From the NCBI GenBank assembly GCA_003140095.1, contig PLIU01000457.1, positions 12,891-57,665 of the forward strand: a stretch of DNA of 44,775 nt. Direction: 5' to 3'. Of this stretch, positions 9,490 to 19,411 are shown piece after piece. Position 1 is the stretch's first letter. The number at the start of each line of letters is the position of its first letter. Below the pieces are notes generated by a model that saw only the letters and a list, made by a program, of their open reading frames with translations, ran no database searches and was not told the DNA's origin. Origin of the DNA: Verrucomicrobiales bacterium. Its GTDB lineage: Bacteria; Verrucomicrobiota; Verrucomicrobiia; Limisphaerales; Palsa-1400. The translations under genes were made by a program, and so were the position numbers.

Positions 9490-11573
9490 GCCAGGGCGTC
9501 CATGAAGGCCGCTTGCCGGTTGTTGGCGGCGGCGCCGTGACCGCCCTCGATGTTTTCGTAATACAAGACCTGGTGCCCTTGCTCTTCCAACCGCGCGGCC
9601 ATCTTGCGAGCGTGGCCCGGATGCACCCGGTCGTCGCGCGTGGAAGTGGTGATGAGGATCGGAGGGTAGGCGCGGCCGGCTCGAGCGTTCTGATAGGGCG
9701 AATACTTTTGAATGTAGGCCCAATCCTCCGGTTTGTCGGGATCGCCGTATTCGTCCATCCAACTCGCCCCCGCCAGCAGCTTGTTGTAACGGCGCATGTC
9801 CAGCAAAGGCGAGCCGCAATGGATGGCGCCGAAAAGATCAGGCCGTTCCGTGAGCATGACCCCCATGAGCAGTCCGCCGTTGGATCGCCCTTCGATGCCG
9901 AGCCGTTTTGGCGCAGTGACGCTGCGGGCAATCAGGTCCTCCGCCACGGCGATGAAATCGTCGTAGGCGCGCTGGCGGTTTTCCTTGCGGGCGGCCTCGT
10001 GCCATTGGGGTCCGAATTCGCCGCCGCCGCGGATATTGGCCAGGACGAAGACGCCGCCGCGTTCGAGCCAGGCGGCGCCCCTGGCGGGACTATAGGCCGG
10101 GAGCATTGGAATTTCGAATCCGCCGTAGCCTGTCAACAATGTGATGTTGTGGCCGTCGAGCTTGAGGCCTTTTGGGCCGACTTGAAAGTATGGCACTCGC
10201 GTGCCGTCCCTGGACTGGGCCTCGAATTGTTGAATCTCCAATCCGCTGGCGTCGAAGAAAGAGGGCAAGCTTTTGATTTTCTCGGCGCCGGGCTTTCCAG
10301 CGGCGCCAAGCAAGAGGCTCGAGGGGGTCAGAAAATCGGTCTCGGTCACGAAGTAATCATCCGATTCTTCCGGATCGATGCCTTCGATTCCAACCGAGCC
10401 GAAAGCGGGCGCCTGGATGGGCGTGCGCTCCCATTGTCCGCCGGAAGGACGCAACAGCCAGGGGCGGCTGTGGACGTTATCCAATTCGGTCAGCACGAGG
10501 TAATGTTGGGTCTCGCTGATGGCGGAGAGAGAGACGCGGGCGGAAGGTTGAAAGACCACCGAAAAGTCGCGCCTTCCTTGCAAATAATCCTCCAGGTTGG
10601 CGGCAATGAGCGATCCGGCCGGAAAAGTGTTATTGTTGACGGTCCAGGCGGAGCGCAGGCGCAAGAGCAGAAGTTTTCCGAAGGTGCGGATGATGGCATC
10701 GGCCGGTTTATCGATCCGCACCCACTGTGCGCCGCGCCGGAGAAACATTTCGTCCGTGAAGAAGGTCGGCGCGCGCTGGATCCATTCATAAACCTCCCCG
10801 TGGTCGTGATCGACGAAGGCCCCGGCCGATTCGTCGCTTGGTTTGGCCTCGAAAACTGTGCGGGCCTGACTCATGGGTGTGCCGCGCTGCCATTGCTTGA
10901 TGATGCGGGGGTAGCCGCTGCTGGTCAACGAATCGGGGCCGAAGTCGGTGCCAATGTATAATGTGTCGCGGTCGCGCCAAGCCACGTCGCTCTTGGCCTC
11001 GGGCAACGTGAATCCGTCCGGCACGAACTGTTTGGAGTTAAGATTGAACTCGCGGATGACCACAGCGTCGGCGCCGCCGTGGGAAAGCTCCACCAGGCAG
11101 CGGTCGTTGGACGGTTTGAGGATGTTGTAACCGTGCCAAATCCAGTTCTCCTTTTCCGTGGCCGCCAATTGGTCGAGGTCCAGGACGGTTTCCCAAGCGG
11201 GGACGGATTTCTTATATTCCTCCAGAGTAGTGCGACGCCAGAGGCCGCGCGTATGTTTGTCGTCGCGCCAGAAATTGTAATAGAGCGGGCCGTGTTTGGC
11301 GACTTGCGGAATACGCTCGCGGGAGTTTAGGATGTCCAGCAGGCGGTTCTGCAGCGCTTGGAAACCCGGGGCGGATTCCATTTGACGGGTGCTGACAGCG
11401 TTCTGGGCGCGCACCCATTGAAGGGCTTTCTCGCCTGTGATGTCCTCGAGCCAGAGGTTGGGGTCGTCTGGAGTGGCGCTCACGTCGTTTGCGGCCAAGA
11501 GCAAGAGCGGACGGAGAAAGAGGAAAACGCCCAGGAGGGCCGAAGGCGCGCGGCATTTGAATGAAAGACGCAT
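9456..11573 (-). CDS. prolyl oligopeptidase (S9A family serine peptidase), signal peptide
   Basis: DPNLWLEDITGEKALQWVRAQN; ANIRGGGEFGPQWHEAARKENRQRAYDDF; catalytic GRSNGGLL, TRDDRVHP, GGHG. Confidence 0.92.
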   Translation of the reverse strand: MRLSFKCRAPSALLGVFLFLRPLLLLAANDVSATPDDPNLWLEDITGEKALQWVRAQNAVSTRQMESAPGFQALQNRLLDILNSRERIPQVAKHGPLYYNFWRDDKHTRGLWRRTTLEEYKKSVPAWETVLDLDQLAATEKENWIWHGYNILKPSNDRCLVELSHGGADAVVIREFNLNSKQFVPDGFTLPEAKSDVAWRDRDTLYIGTDFGPDSLTSSGYPRIIKQWQRGTPMSQARTVFEAKPSDESAGAFVDHDHGEVYEWIQRAPTFFTDEMFLRRGAQWVRIDKPADAIIRTFGKLLLLRLRSAWTVNNNTFPAGSLIAANLEDYLQGRRDFSVVFQPSARVSLSAISETQHYLVLTELDNVHSRPWLLRPSGGQWERTPIQAPAFGSVGIEGIDPEESDDYFVTETDFLTPSSLLLGAAGKPGAEKIKSLPSFFDASGLEIQQFEAQSRDGTRVPYFQVGPKGLKLDGHNITLLTGYGGFEIPMLPAYSPARGAAWLERGGVFVLANIRGGGEFGPQWHEAARKENRQRAYDDFIAVAEDLIARSVTAPKRLGIEGRSNGGLLMGVMLTERPDLFGAIHCGSPLLDMRRYNKLLAGASWMDEYGDPDKPEDWAYIQKYSPYQNARAGRAYPPILITTSTRDDRVHPGHARKMAARLEEQGHQVLYYENIEGGHGAAANNRQAAFMDALAYTFLWTELSR

Positions 11574-11696
11574 GTTTGCAGTCTAATTTTCAGGTTAAAT
11601 TCCACTAAACGGAAAGCGCAAAGTAACTGAGGGCATGAAAGTTGCCAATGCATTTCATTTGCAGTTTTGCCGCCTGGAGTTTACAAGTAGATTAGA

Positions 11697-13148
11697 ATGA
11701 AATCCAAATTGACTCGCCGCTCCTTTCTCAAGCGGTCCGTCCTGGCGGCCGGGACGGTTTCCGCCGCCCACTACGTTGCTTTTCCCAGCATTCTTTCCGC
11801 GCGCCAGCCCAGCGACACGCTCAACTGCGTGCAAATCGGTTGCGGAGGGCGCGGCGAAGAGCACTTGAAACAGGCCATCCTTTCGCAGCACCAACACCTC
11901 GTTGCCTTGGTGGATCCGGCTGACCACCAGATCGCCGGCAAGCAGAAATGGCTCCAAGGCGAAGCCGTGGACATGGGCAACGTGCAGGTCTTCAGCGATT
12001 ACAGGGAAATGTTTGACAAGATCAGCGGGCAAATTGACGCCGTGTTCATCGCGACGCCCAACCATCATCATTGCAACGCGGCCATGCTGGCCCTGGAGGC
12101 GGGCAAGAATGTCTATTGCGAAAAACCGCTGACCCATGACATTGCCGAAGCGCGGAAAGTGCGCGAAGCAGCCGCGCGGCACCCAAAATTGGCCACGCAA
12201 ATGGGCAATCAGGGACACTGCGAACCCGGCTATCGCCGCCTTTGCGAATTCGTCTGGGCCGGCGTCATCGGCAATGTCACCGAAACCCATAGCTGGACGG
12301 ATCGGGCCAACGGCGGCGTCGGACCGCGTCCGCCGACCAAGCCTGTGCCGCCCGGCATGCACTGGGATTCCTGGATCGGGCCGGCGCCTTATCGGGATTA
12401 TCACGACGATCTGCACCCGCACGAATGGCACGGCTGGTACGATTTTGGCAACGGCTCCATCGGCAACATGGGTTGCCACGTTTTGGAAGGTGTCTTCTGG
12501 GCTCTCAAAGTCGAGCATCCCACCAGCGTCGAGATGGAGTTTGTCCGCGGCGGCAGCGACGAGCGGTATCCGCTGGGCAGCAGGGTGCGATGGGACATTC
12601 CGGCCCGCGGGAACATGCCGGCCTGTAAGGCGTATTGGTATGAAGGGTTGAATCCCACCACCACCGCCAAACCGTCGGGCGGGTTGCACGCGGCGACCGG
12701 CAAAGCACGTTACTATCCTGAGCTGGCGCTCAAATTGCAGGAGCAGTATCCAGACGAAGAGTTGCTCAAAGGGGACAGCGGGACATTGTACGTAGGAGAT
12801 AAGGGCGTGATTTTCACCGCCACTTACGGAGGCACCGGCGCCAATCCGATGCACATCGTGCCCATGGAAAAAATGGACCAAATCCAACAACCGCCCCGTA
12901 CGCTGCCACGGCCCAATCCAAATCCATTTGTTAACTTTATCCAAACTTGCAAGGCCGGAAGGACCGACACGGCGACGCCGTTCGAGTACGGCGCGCGGCT
13001 GACTGAATTCACACTATTGGGCAATCTGGCGCAACATGCCGGCCCGGAGAACAAAGTAATGTGGGACGGCCCCAACATGCGCGTGACCAATATCCCTGAC
13101 CTTAATCGCTGGATCAAACGCGAAGACCGCAAGGGCTGGGTGGTTTGA
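11697..13148 (+). CDS. Tat-exported Gfo/Idh/MocA family oxidoreductase
   Basis: Twin-arginine leader RRSFLKRSVLAAG; LNCVQIGCGGRGEEHL; GKNVYCEKPLTHDIAEARKVREAA. Confidence 0.92.
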   Translation: MKSKLTRRSFLKRSVLAAGTVSAAHYVAFPSILSARQPSDTLNCVQIGCGGRGEEHLKQAILSQHQHLVALVDPADHQIAGKQKWLQGEAVDMGNVQVFSDYREMFDKISGQIDAVFIATPNHHHCNAAMLALEAGKNVYCEKPLTHDIAEARKVREAAARHPKLATQMGNQGHCEPGYRRLCEFVWAGVIGNVTETHSWTDRANGGVGPRPPTKPVPPGMHWDSWIGPAPYRDYHDDLHPHEWHGWYDFGNGSIGNMGCHVLEGVFWALKVEHPTSVEMEFVRGGSDERYPLGSRVRWDIPARGNMPACKAYWYEGLNPTTTAKPSGGLHAATGKARYYPELALKLQEQYPDEELLKGDSGTLYVGDKGVIFTATYGGTGANPMHIVPMEKMDQIQQPPRTLPRPNPNPFVNFIQTCKAGRTDTATPFEYGARLTEFTLLGNLAQHAGPENKVMWDGPNMRVTNIPDLNRWIKREDRKGWVV

Positions 13149-13155
13149 TCAACCT

Positions 13156-14619
13156 TCAGGCCGCTGCGGCGGCTTGCAAGGCGCGGGAGGCGGCCAGGTC
13201 CACCTTGCGCTGGCGGAGGCTCTTGAAGAATTCGTAGCCCTCGCGGCAGCGGCGCACGCACACGTCCTTGTCCTCCAGCATCGTCTTGATAATGCGAAGA
13301 ATCGGTTTGGGCCGCAGATAATACGCGCGGTAAAAACGGTCCACCGCCTCAAAGATTTCGTCCTTGTTCAAGCCGGGGTACTCCAGGGAACTTTGCTGGA
13401 AGCCGTCGTCATGCACAATGTCCGTCTTGTCCTTTTTGGCAAACCAGCCGTTTTGCCGAGCCATCTCGAACAACTCGGTGCCGGGATAGGGCGCCGCCAG
13501 CGAAACCTGGATGCTGAATACGTCCAAATCCATAGCGTAGCGGATCGTCTGCTCGATGGTTTCCCGGGTTTCCACCGGCAGCCCGAGAATGAAGGTGCCG
13601 TGAATGACCACGCCCGCCTTGTGACACGATTTGGTGAACCGCTTCGCTTCATCCAGTTGGATGCCCTTTTTGATGCGGTCCAGAATTTCCTGGTTGCCAC
13701 TTTCATAGCCGACCAGGAACAGGCGCAGGCCGGATTCCTTGAACGATTTGATGGTGTCGTAATCGAGGTTCGCCCGGCTGTTGCACGACCAAGTCAGGCC
13801 CAGCGGAGCGAGCTTTTTGGCGATGTCGCGCGCGCGGGGCAAATTAGCCGTGAAGGTGTCGTCGTCGAAGAAAAACTCGCGCACCTGCGGGAAGAGCTTC
13901 TTGGCGTAGGCCATTTCGCCGGCTACGTTTTCCGGCGAGCGCACGCGGTATTTGTGGCCGCCAATGGTTTGGGGCCAAAGACAAAAGGTACATTGGGCGG
14001 GGCAGCCGCGGCCGGTGTAGAGACTCAGATAAGGGTGCAGCAAATAGCCGATGAAATACTTCTCGATCTGCAAATCGCGCTTGTAAGCGTCAACGACCCA
14101 GGGCAGCACGTCCATGTTGGAGATGATTTCGCGTTCACGGTTATGGATGATTTTGCCCTCGGCGTTGCGATAGGAAAGGCCGTCGATTTGTGCCAAAGGC
14201 CTGTCTTCGGCGACTTCTTTGCAGGTGAAATCGAATTCCTTGCGCCCGACCCAATCGATGGCCCGGGAGGCCTTGAGAGTTTCGGCCGGCAGCACGGCCG
14301 CATGGGCGCCGATAAAACCGATTTTCACGCCGGGCCTTTGCTCTTTGATCGCTTCAGCCACCTTGCAGTCATTCTTGAGCGAGGGCGTGGACGTGTTGAT
14401 GATGACGTGGTCGTACTCGCGCGCGATTTCCAGGCATTGCTTGACGCCGATGTCGTGCGGCGGGCAATCGAGCAACCTGCTGTTGGGCACCAAGACGGCG
14501 GGTTGCGCCAGCCAGGTGGGATACCAGAACGAGGTGACTTCACGCCGGGCCTGATAACGGGAACCGGCCCCGCCGTCAAAGCCGTCGAAACTGGGCGGAG
14601 ATAGAAATAATGCTTTCAA
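13156..14619 (-). CDS. hpnJ: B12-binding-type radical SAM protein, HpnJ-like (hopanoid biosynthesis associated)
   Basis: MKALFLSPPSFDGFDGGAGSRYQARREVTSFWYPTWLAQPA; YTGRGCPAQCTFCLWPQ radical SAM CxxxCxxC; TTG start overlapping the upstream stop (TTGA); next to HpnH-like gene. Confidence 0.82.
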   Translation of the reverse strand: MKALFLSPPSFDGFDGGAGSRYQARREVTSFWYPTWLAQPAVLVPNSRLLDCPPHDIGVKQCLEIAREYDHVIINTSTPSLKNDCKVAEAIKEQRPGVKIGFIGAHAAVLPAETLKASRAIDWVGRKEFDFTCKEVAEDRPLAQIDGLSYRNAEGKIIHNREREIISNMDVLPWVVDAYKRDLQIEKYFIGYLLHPYLSLYTGRGCPAQCTFCLWPQTIGGHKYRVRSPENVAGEMAYAKKLFPQVREFFFDDDTFTANLPRARDIAKKLAPLGLTWSCNSRANLDYDTIKSFKESGLRLFLVGYESGNQEILDRIKKGIQLDEAKRFTKSCHKAGVVIHGTFILGLPVETRETIEQTIRYAMDLDVFSIQVSLAAPYPGTELFEMARQNGWFAKKDKTDIVHDDGFQQSSLEYPGLNKDEIFEAVDRFYRAYYLRPKPILRIIKTMLEDKDVCVRRCREGYEFFKSLRQRKVDLAASRALQAAAAA

Positions 14620-15959
14620 TTCGTCTTTTTTGAACTGGCAATTTTGGCCAGCAGTTCGTCACGTTGAGAGGAATCGCCGGAAGCGCAGCCGCCGGCGGTG
14701 GGATTGATGGCCGCCTTGGCTTCGGCCAGGTGGCCTTTGTTAATGGAAACCCCGTTGAAAGCCCTAACGTTTCTGCCCTCGTAATAGGGCTTTGGTTTGG
14801 CGCCGAAATTGTAGCGCGCGTTTTTCCAGTTATCGCGCGCGTTGCTGATCAGCGCGCCGCTGGGATCGTAGCCGCAATGCACCATGCAGTTCTCGCAACG
14901 CGTATCGCGCGCTACGCCGTCGACCACGCCGTACTTATCCCAATCGACCTTCTCCAGCATCTCTTGGTAACGGGGATAATGGCCGTCGGTCATGAGGTAA
15001 CACGGCGCCTTCCAGCCGCGGATATTGCGCGTAGGAATGGCCCAGGCGGTGCAAGTCAATTCCCGTTTGCCGGCCAGGAATTCCTGGTAAACCGTGGTGC
15101 CAAAAATGTTGAAGCGCTGGCCCCATTCCTCAACTTTGGCGAATTTCTCCCGCGTCATTTTTCGTGTCAGGAAGAAATCCTCGGGGTTCTTCCCCAAACG
15201 TTTGACCATGTCCTTTTTGGCCGCGTCGTATTCGTAACCGGGGGAGATGGTGTGGCCATCGACTTCGAGCGAGGAGAAGAATTCGAACATCTGTTCGATC
15301 TCCTGCGCGTCGGTTTCCTTATAGACGGTGGTGTTGGTAGCGACCTGGTAGCCGAGGATCTTGGCCATTTTGATGGCTTCGACGCATTCCTTGAAAACGC
15401 CTTCGCGCTCCACGATCAAGTCGTGCGTGTATTCCAAGCCGTCAATGTGGACGTTCCAATACATCCATTTGCTGGGCCGGATGACCGGCCGGTCGCTGGA
15501 TTTGCCTTTGCGGATGGTCTGGGCGTCCTTTTCGGAGATAAGCTTTTGTTCGAGCAATTTGGCCAGGGTGGATTCGGTTTTCACGCTGTAAATACTGGCC
15601 AGATAATCCTTCATTTTCTTGCGCATGAACATCCCGTTGGTACAAACATAGACGATGCGCCGTTGCTTGAGAACGCCATCGACCAATTCTTCGATGAGAG
15701 GATAAATCAACGGTTCGCCCCCGCAAATGGAAACCATCGGGGCGTCGCATTCTTCGGCGGCCCCCAGGCAATCCTGCAAAGACATCATGTCTTTAAGATT
15801 TGTCGAATATTCGCGAATGCGTCCGCAGCCGGTGCAAGTCAGATTGCACGTATGGAGCGGCTCCAGTTGCAACACCAAGGCGAATTTTGGCGTGCGCAAG
15901 AGCTTGTGTTTAACGATATGTGCGGCGATCTTCGCCGTCAACGCGAGTGGAAATCGCAT
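14616..15959 (-). CDS. hpnH: HpnH-like radical SAM protein (adenosyl-hopene transferase family)
   Basis: CNLTCTGCGRIREYS, APMVSICGGEPLIYPLIEELV, TPGYEYD-like SPGYEYD, CTAWAIPTRNIRGWKAPCYLMTDGHYPRYQEM, CENCMVHCGYDPS. Confidence 0.83.
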   Translation of the reverse strand: MRFPLALTAKIAAHIVKHKLLRTPKFALVLQLEPLHTCNLTCTGCGRIREYSTNLKDMMSLQDCLGAAEECDAPMVSICGGEPLIYPLIEELVDGVLKQRRIVYVCTNGMFMRKKMKDYLASIYSVKTESTLAKLLEQKLISEKDAQTIRKGKSSDRPVIRPSKWMYWNVHIDGLEYTHDLIVEREGVFKECVEAIKMAKILGYQVATNTTVYKETDAQEIEQMFEFFSSLEVDGHTISPGYEYDAAKKDMVKRLGKNPEDFFLTRKMTREKFAKVEEWGQRFNIFGTTVYQEFLAGKRELTCTAWAIPTRNIRGWKAPCYLMTDGHYPRYQEMLEKVDWDKYGVVDGVARDTRCENCMVHCGYDPSGALISNARDNWKNARYNFGAKPKPYYEGRNVRAFNGVSINKGHLAEAKAAINPTAGGCASGDSSQRDELLAKIASSKKTN

Positions 15960-15967
15960 AATTTAAT

Positions 15968-16195
15968 TTAGTCTATTTGGGACGTATCCCTAATCGACGC
16001 AACCTGCGTCGGCTCAACGTTTTGGGGCGGGGCGGGCTTGGTCTGTCCCAGACCCGGCATCAGCAACATCAAGGGGGAGAAGGCGGGGGTGGCCGAAAGG
16101 CCGCCGCAACCGCCGCCGACCAAAGCAATGGCCGACGCCAGCAAGAGAGATTTTGCTATAACTCCAATTTTCACATCAGCCACTATATAAGACAA
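15968..16195 (-). CDS. small secreted protein / possible lipoprotein
   Basis: MSYIVADVKIGVIAKSLLLASAIALVGGGCGG...; hydrophobic N-terminus and Cys, lipobox weak; 8 bp upstream of hpnH on same strand. Confidence 0.5.
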   Translation of the reverse strand: MSYIVADVKIGVIAKSLLLASAIALVGGGCGGLSATPAFSPLMLLMPGLGQTKPAPPQNVEPTQVASIRDTSQID

Positions 16196-16243
16196 AACAA
16201 AGTTGGCAACACTTATTCTTGCGGGGGAAACCCTTACAAAAAC

Positions 16244-17284
16244 TTATGCCCCCATACCCTCCTCAAATGAGCCGGCGGCGATGGGGAAGCAGAGGTTGTC
16301 ACGCACATAGGCGATGCCGTTGGCGCTGGTCATGTCCAGGTCGCGATACGCGCTCTCGGCTTCGACGATCAGCGGCGCGCTCTTGGCCTTGGTCACAGCG
16401 CAATAGCGCCTAGGATAGCCGATGTGGATCAGCAACTCGACGTAGCGGGTCATGTTCAAATCGCCGGAAGGAATATCGACAAACTGCATGGCCCGCTTCT
16501 GCCAGCCGCCTTCCATCATGCGCAGAGGCAGGCCGGGGCGGATAACGTAGTTCTTGACATGACAGGCATAGACGCGCGGGGCGACTTTGAGAAAACGGGT
16601 TTCCCAATTTTCTCCCTCCCAGCAGTGCGACGGGTCGGCGTTGACGGCCAGGCATGGGTCGCCGTCGCACGCTGCCACCAGCATGTTGAAATCATCGGCG
16701 CACATGGCGGCGGTGCCGGGATGAATTTCATGGGCCAGAAAAATTCCGAGCTTCTTGGCGTGGGCCCGGATTTTGGCGGTCTTCTTGACAAACCGCTCCT
16801 TGCCCTCTTCCAGCAGGTCGTAATCGCCGCCCTTCCAAAAGCCCCACGGATAGCCGGTGGCCAGTTCCCAGCCAAAGGCCACTCCCCAAAACATCGGGAT
16901 AATTTTCAATCCCAGGGCGGCGGCCAGATCGAGAAAGCGCAACAGATACGTCTCACTCCATTTCTCGATCTCCGCGGCCGACTTGCCCGTAACCTCGGGT
17001 GGCAGGAACGGGCGGACGGTCGGGCTTTGGGTCCAAGCGGTGGTATGCACCCAGAACGGGCAATGCGCCGAGATGCCGTCCAAAGTCATGCCGCGCGAGG
17101 CAAAGGCGTCGTTGATTTCGGCGGTTTTTTTGAATTTGCCAGCGTCCGCCAACATGTAATTGGACGGTTGCGCGCCTGAAGCGCCGGAGGCTTTGGCGTA
17201 GTCGAGAAATGCGGTCAGAGACTTGGCGCCGTGTTGTGCGCCTTCGATGCTGGGGTGAAAACATTTTTCGGGCATAAAATTCAA
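16244..17284 (-). CDS. sugar phosphate isomerase/epimerase (xylose isomerase-like TIM barrel)
   Basis: GASGAQPSNYMLAD; LGLKIIPMFWGVAFGW; IFLAHEIHPGTAAMCADDFNMLV; NADPSHCWEGENWE; HVKNYVIR. Confidence 0.85.
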   Translation of the reverse strand: MNFMPEKCFHPSIEGAQHGAKSLTAFLDYAKASGASGAQPSNYMLADAGKFKKTAEINDAFASRGMTLDGISAHCPFWVHTTAWTQSPTVRPFLPPEVTGKSAAEIEKWSETYLLRFLDLAAALGLKIIPMFWGVAFGWELATGYPWGFWKGGDYDLLEEGKERFVKKTAKIRAHAKKLGIFLAHEIHPGTAAMCADDFNMLVAACDGDPCLAVNADPSHCWEGENWETRFLKVAPRVYACHVKNYVIRPGLPLRMMEGGWQKRAMQFVDIPSGDLNMTRYVELLIHIGYPRRYCAVTKAKSAPLIVEAESAYRDLDMTSANGIAYVRDNLCFPIAAGSFEEGMGA

Positions 17285-17838
17285 AAAGTTTACGTTTGCT
17301 TAATGGGATGGAGATTAAGGTCGTTCCGAAAAAAAAATCAACTTATTTGATCTAGTGTCACAAACGCCGCGCTCCGGCCAGCGCGGAAATCAAGGTGCTT
17401 TTTCCCCTCGAAATGGTACCAGTTTTACCCGTCGATGCAAAACACTGACGTCTTCAAGTGGTTTATTTTCAACCCGTTGTGAATCCATAATGAATGTATT
17501 GACAAAATCTCAAAAATAACCGATACATGTCTTACTTCTCGCCAAGCGGCGATGGGGGGGTCACTGGAAAGGGTTGCCCCCGCTTTTCACCTCTTTTTTT
17601 GTTGTAGGTTCGCTTATTAAATCAACGATTTCCTCCAAAGTCCAGACATGATTGGACACTCTGCTTGCATCGCCGGGGTGATTCATTGGCCAGCGAGCCG
17701 CCCCGCAAAAGTGTTCGTTGGCCGTTTTCATCTTCACGGATTAAGATTACACTGGTTTATATACAAATACAACGCAAATCTAGAGTTTTATGTAAACTTT
17801 ATGTTGCATTTTGGCGCAAGCTGTGTTTAATTGGATGC

Positions 17839-18474
17839 ATGGAACGTTCATTTAATCCAGATGCCATCAAGGCTCAGATCGCCAATTTGGTCACAGATCG
17901 AGAACGTATTGACCAAACTATTCACTCCCTCCAGGCGGCGTTAGACAGCATGGAGAATCTAAATCCAAAGCAACCGCAACTCCGTTTTGGATCTGAGATT
18001 TCACTGCATGACGCTGTAAAACAGGAGTGTATCCGAATGGTTGATGCCATTACCAGACAGAGAGTTACGAAAGCAATTGAGAAAGCTTATCCTCTTATGA
18101 AGCCAAATTCATCAAGTGTTGCTGCATCGTTAATTAACCTCGCAAAAGGAGACCACGCTATGGTTAAAATCGCAGTCGAGGGACGCGGAAGCGCCCCGTC
18201 TATCTATTCCATGGAATGTGATACATTGATTCGCCTTAACAGCGAAGAAATTGAATCGCTTATGGACGAATCCGTTACGAAGGGAACTGGTGGCTGGCAG
18301 TCCTTATGGAATGCCTTGCGGCACAATTTCGATAAGGCCAGTGGACAGATAAAACTCACCGCCGAATTTCGCGCACGCATATTCCAATATTATCATAATT
18401 ATGGAACCGGCGGTTGGCAGACGCGCACAAAACGAGTCTTTAAACGCGAGCTTCCGCATTTGTTTCTCGCATAA
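17839..18474 (+). CDS. putative DNA-binding protein: N-terminal coiled coil, winged-HTH-like middle, two C-terminal GTGGWQ motifs
   Basis: Start MERSFNPDAIKAQIANLVTDRERIDQTIHSLQ; MKPNSSSVAASLINLAKGDHAMVKIAVEGRGSAPSIYSM resembles a wHTH; KGTGGWQSL (18283-18300) and YGTGGWQTR (18403-18420). Function by inference only. Confidence 0.6.
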   Translation: MERSFNPDAIKAQIANLVTDRERIDQTIHSLQAALDSMENLNPKQPQLRFGSEISLHDAVKQECIRMVDAITRQRVTKAIEKAYPLMKPNSSSVAASLINLAKGDHAMVKIAVEGRGSAPSIYSMECDTLIRLNSEEIESLMDESVTKGTGGWQSLWNALRHNFDKASGQIKLTAEFRARIFQYYHNYGTGGWQTRTKRVFKRELPHLFLA

Positions 18475-18577
18475 GCGCAACACAATGATTTGTTACAACC
18501 ACAACATAAATCAATCTGTACATCAATAGGTAGTAGTATATGCTTTTATTGCCTGCCATTAGGGGTATGGTTGGCGT

Positions 18578-19411
18578 GTGATTACAACCGCTCGGTCAAT
18601 TTCAACAACGTTTGAGATTATTAACGGTGATTGCGTCCGAGGAATGAAGGGGTTGGACCCGCAGTCCGTTGATGTGGTGGTCACTTCACCCCCGTATAAC
18701 ATTGGAAAGTCATATAGCGCCTATGAGGATGACAAAACACCCGCTGAATACCTGGAATGGTGCCAAGAGTGGGCCGGCGGTGTTCACCGCGTTTTGAAGC
18801 CGGATGGCTCCTTTTTCCTCAATCTTGGCAATTCGTCGGCAAACCCGTTTTTTGCTTTCGAGGTCGCAACCGCCTTAAAGCAGATTTTTGAGCTGCAAAA
18901 CACAATTCATTGGATCAAATCCATATCCATTGAAACGGAGACAGGCATCGAATCTTGCGGCCACTTTAAGCCGATCAATTCACAGCGTTTTCTCAATGAC
19001 TGCCATGAATATGTGTTTCACTTCACGCCAGATGGAAGCACTCCATTAGACCGTTTGGCCATTGGCGTTCCGTACACGGACAAGACTAATATCAAACGAT
19101 GGGCGCATACCGGCGGCAGAGACAAAAGATGCAGAGGGAATACGTGGTTCGTTCCATACAAAACAATTCATCAGCGAGCAAAGCAGCGGCCGCACCCTGC
19201 TACGTTTCCAACAGAATTAGCAGTCAAGTGTATTAGGCTTCATGGCAAACAGAACGCCGTGGTGCTTGACCCTTTTCTTGGAATCGGCCACTCCGCGTTC
19301 GCCGCAAAAGAATGTGCGGATACCGTTTCAACTTTCATCGGCTTTGACATTGACCAGGAATACATTCGCGTAGCATCTGAGATATTAGGATGCGAATGGA
19401 AATCGCTTTAG
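18578..19411 (+). CDS. site-specific DNA methyltransferase, beta-class N4-cytosine/N6-adenine type
   Basis: Catalytic motif TSPPYNIGKSY near N-terminus, C-terminal VVLDPFLGIGHSAFAAKE (AdoMet motif I): beta-class motif order; HPATFPTELAVKCIRLH. Confidence 0.9.
   Translation: MITTARSISTTFEIINGDCVRGMKGLDPQSVDVVVTSPPYNIGKSYSAYEDDKTPAEYLEWCQEWAGGVHRVLKPDGSFFLNLGNSSANPFFAFEVATALKQIFELQNTIHWIKSISIETETGIESCGHFKPINSQRFLNDCHEYVFHFTPDGSTPLDRLAIGVPYTDKTNIKRWAHTGGRDKRCRGNTWFVPYKTIHQRAKQRPHPATFPTELAVKCIRLHGKQNAVVLDPFLGIGHSAFAAKECADTVSTFIGFDIDQEYIRVASEILGCEWKSL

Noticed and set aside
9225-10961. 578-aa plus-strand ORF
   Set aside because: Antisense to the S9 prolyl oligopeptidase, which has an intact catalytic triad context.
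13174-14604. 476-aa plus-strand ORF (and similar 14664..15971)
   Set aside because: Mirror ORFs of hpnJ and hpnH; no domain signal.
17554-17600. GGGGGGG...CCCCC plus T-run resembling a terminator
   Set aside because: 16-nt loop with a pure G/C homopolymer stem; too weak to call by eye.
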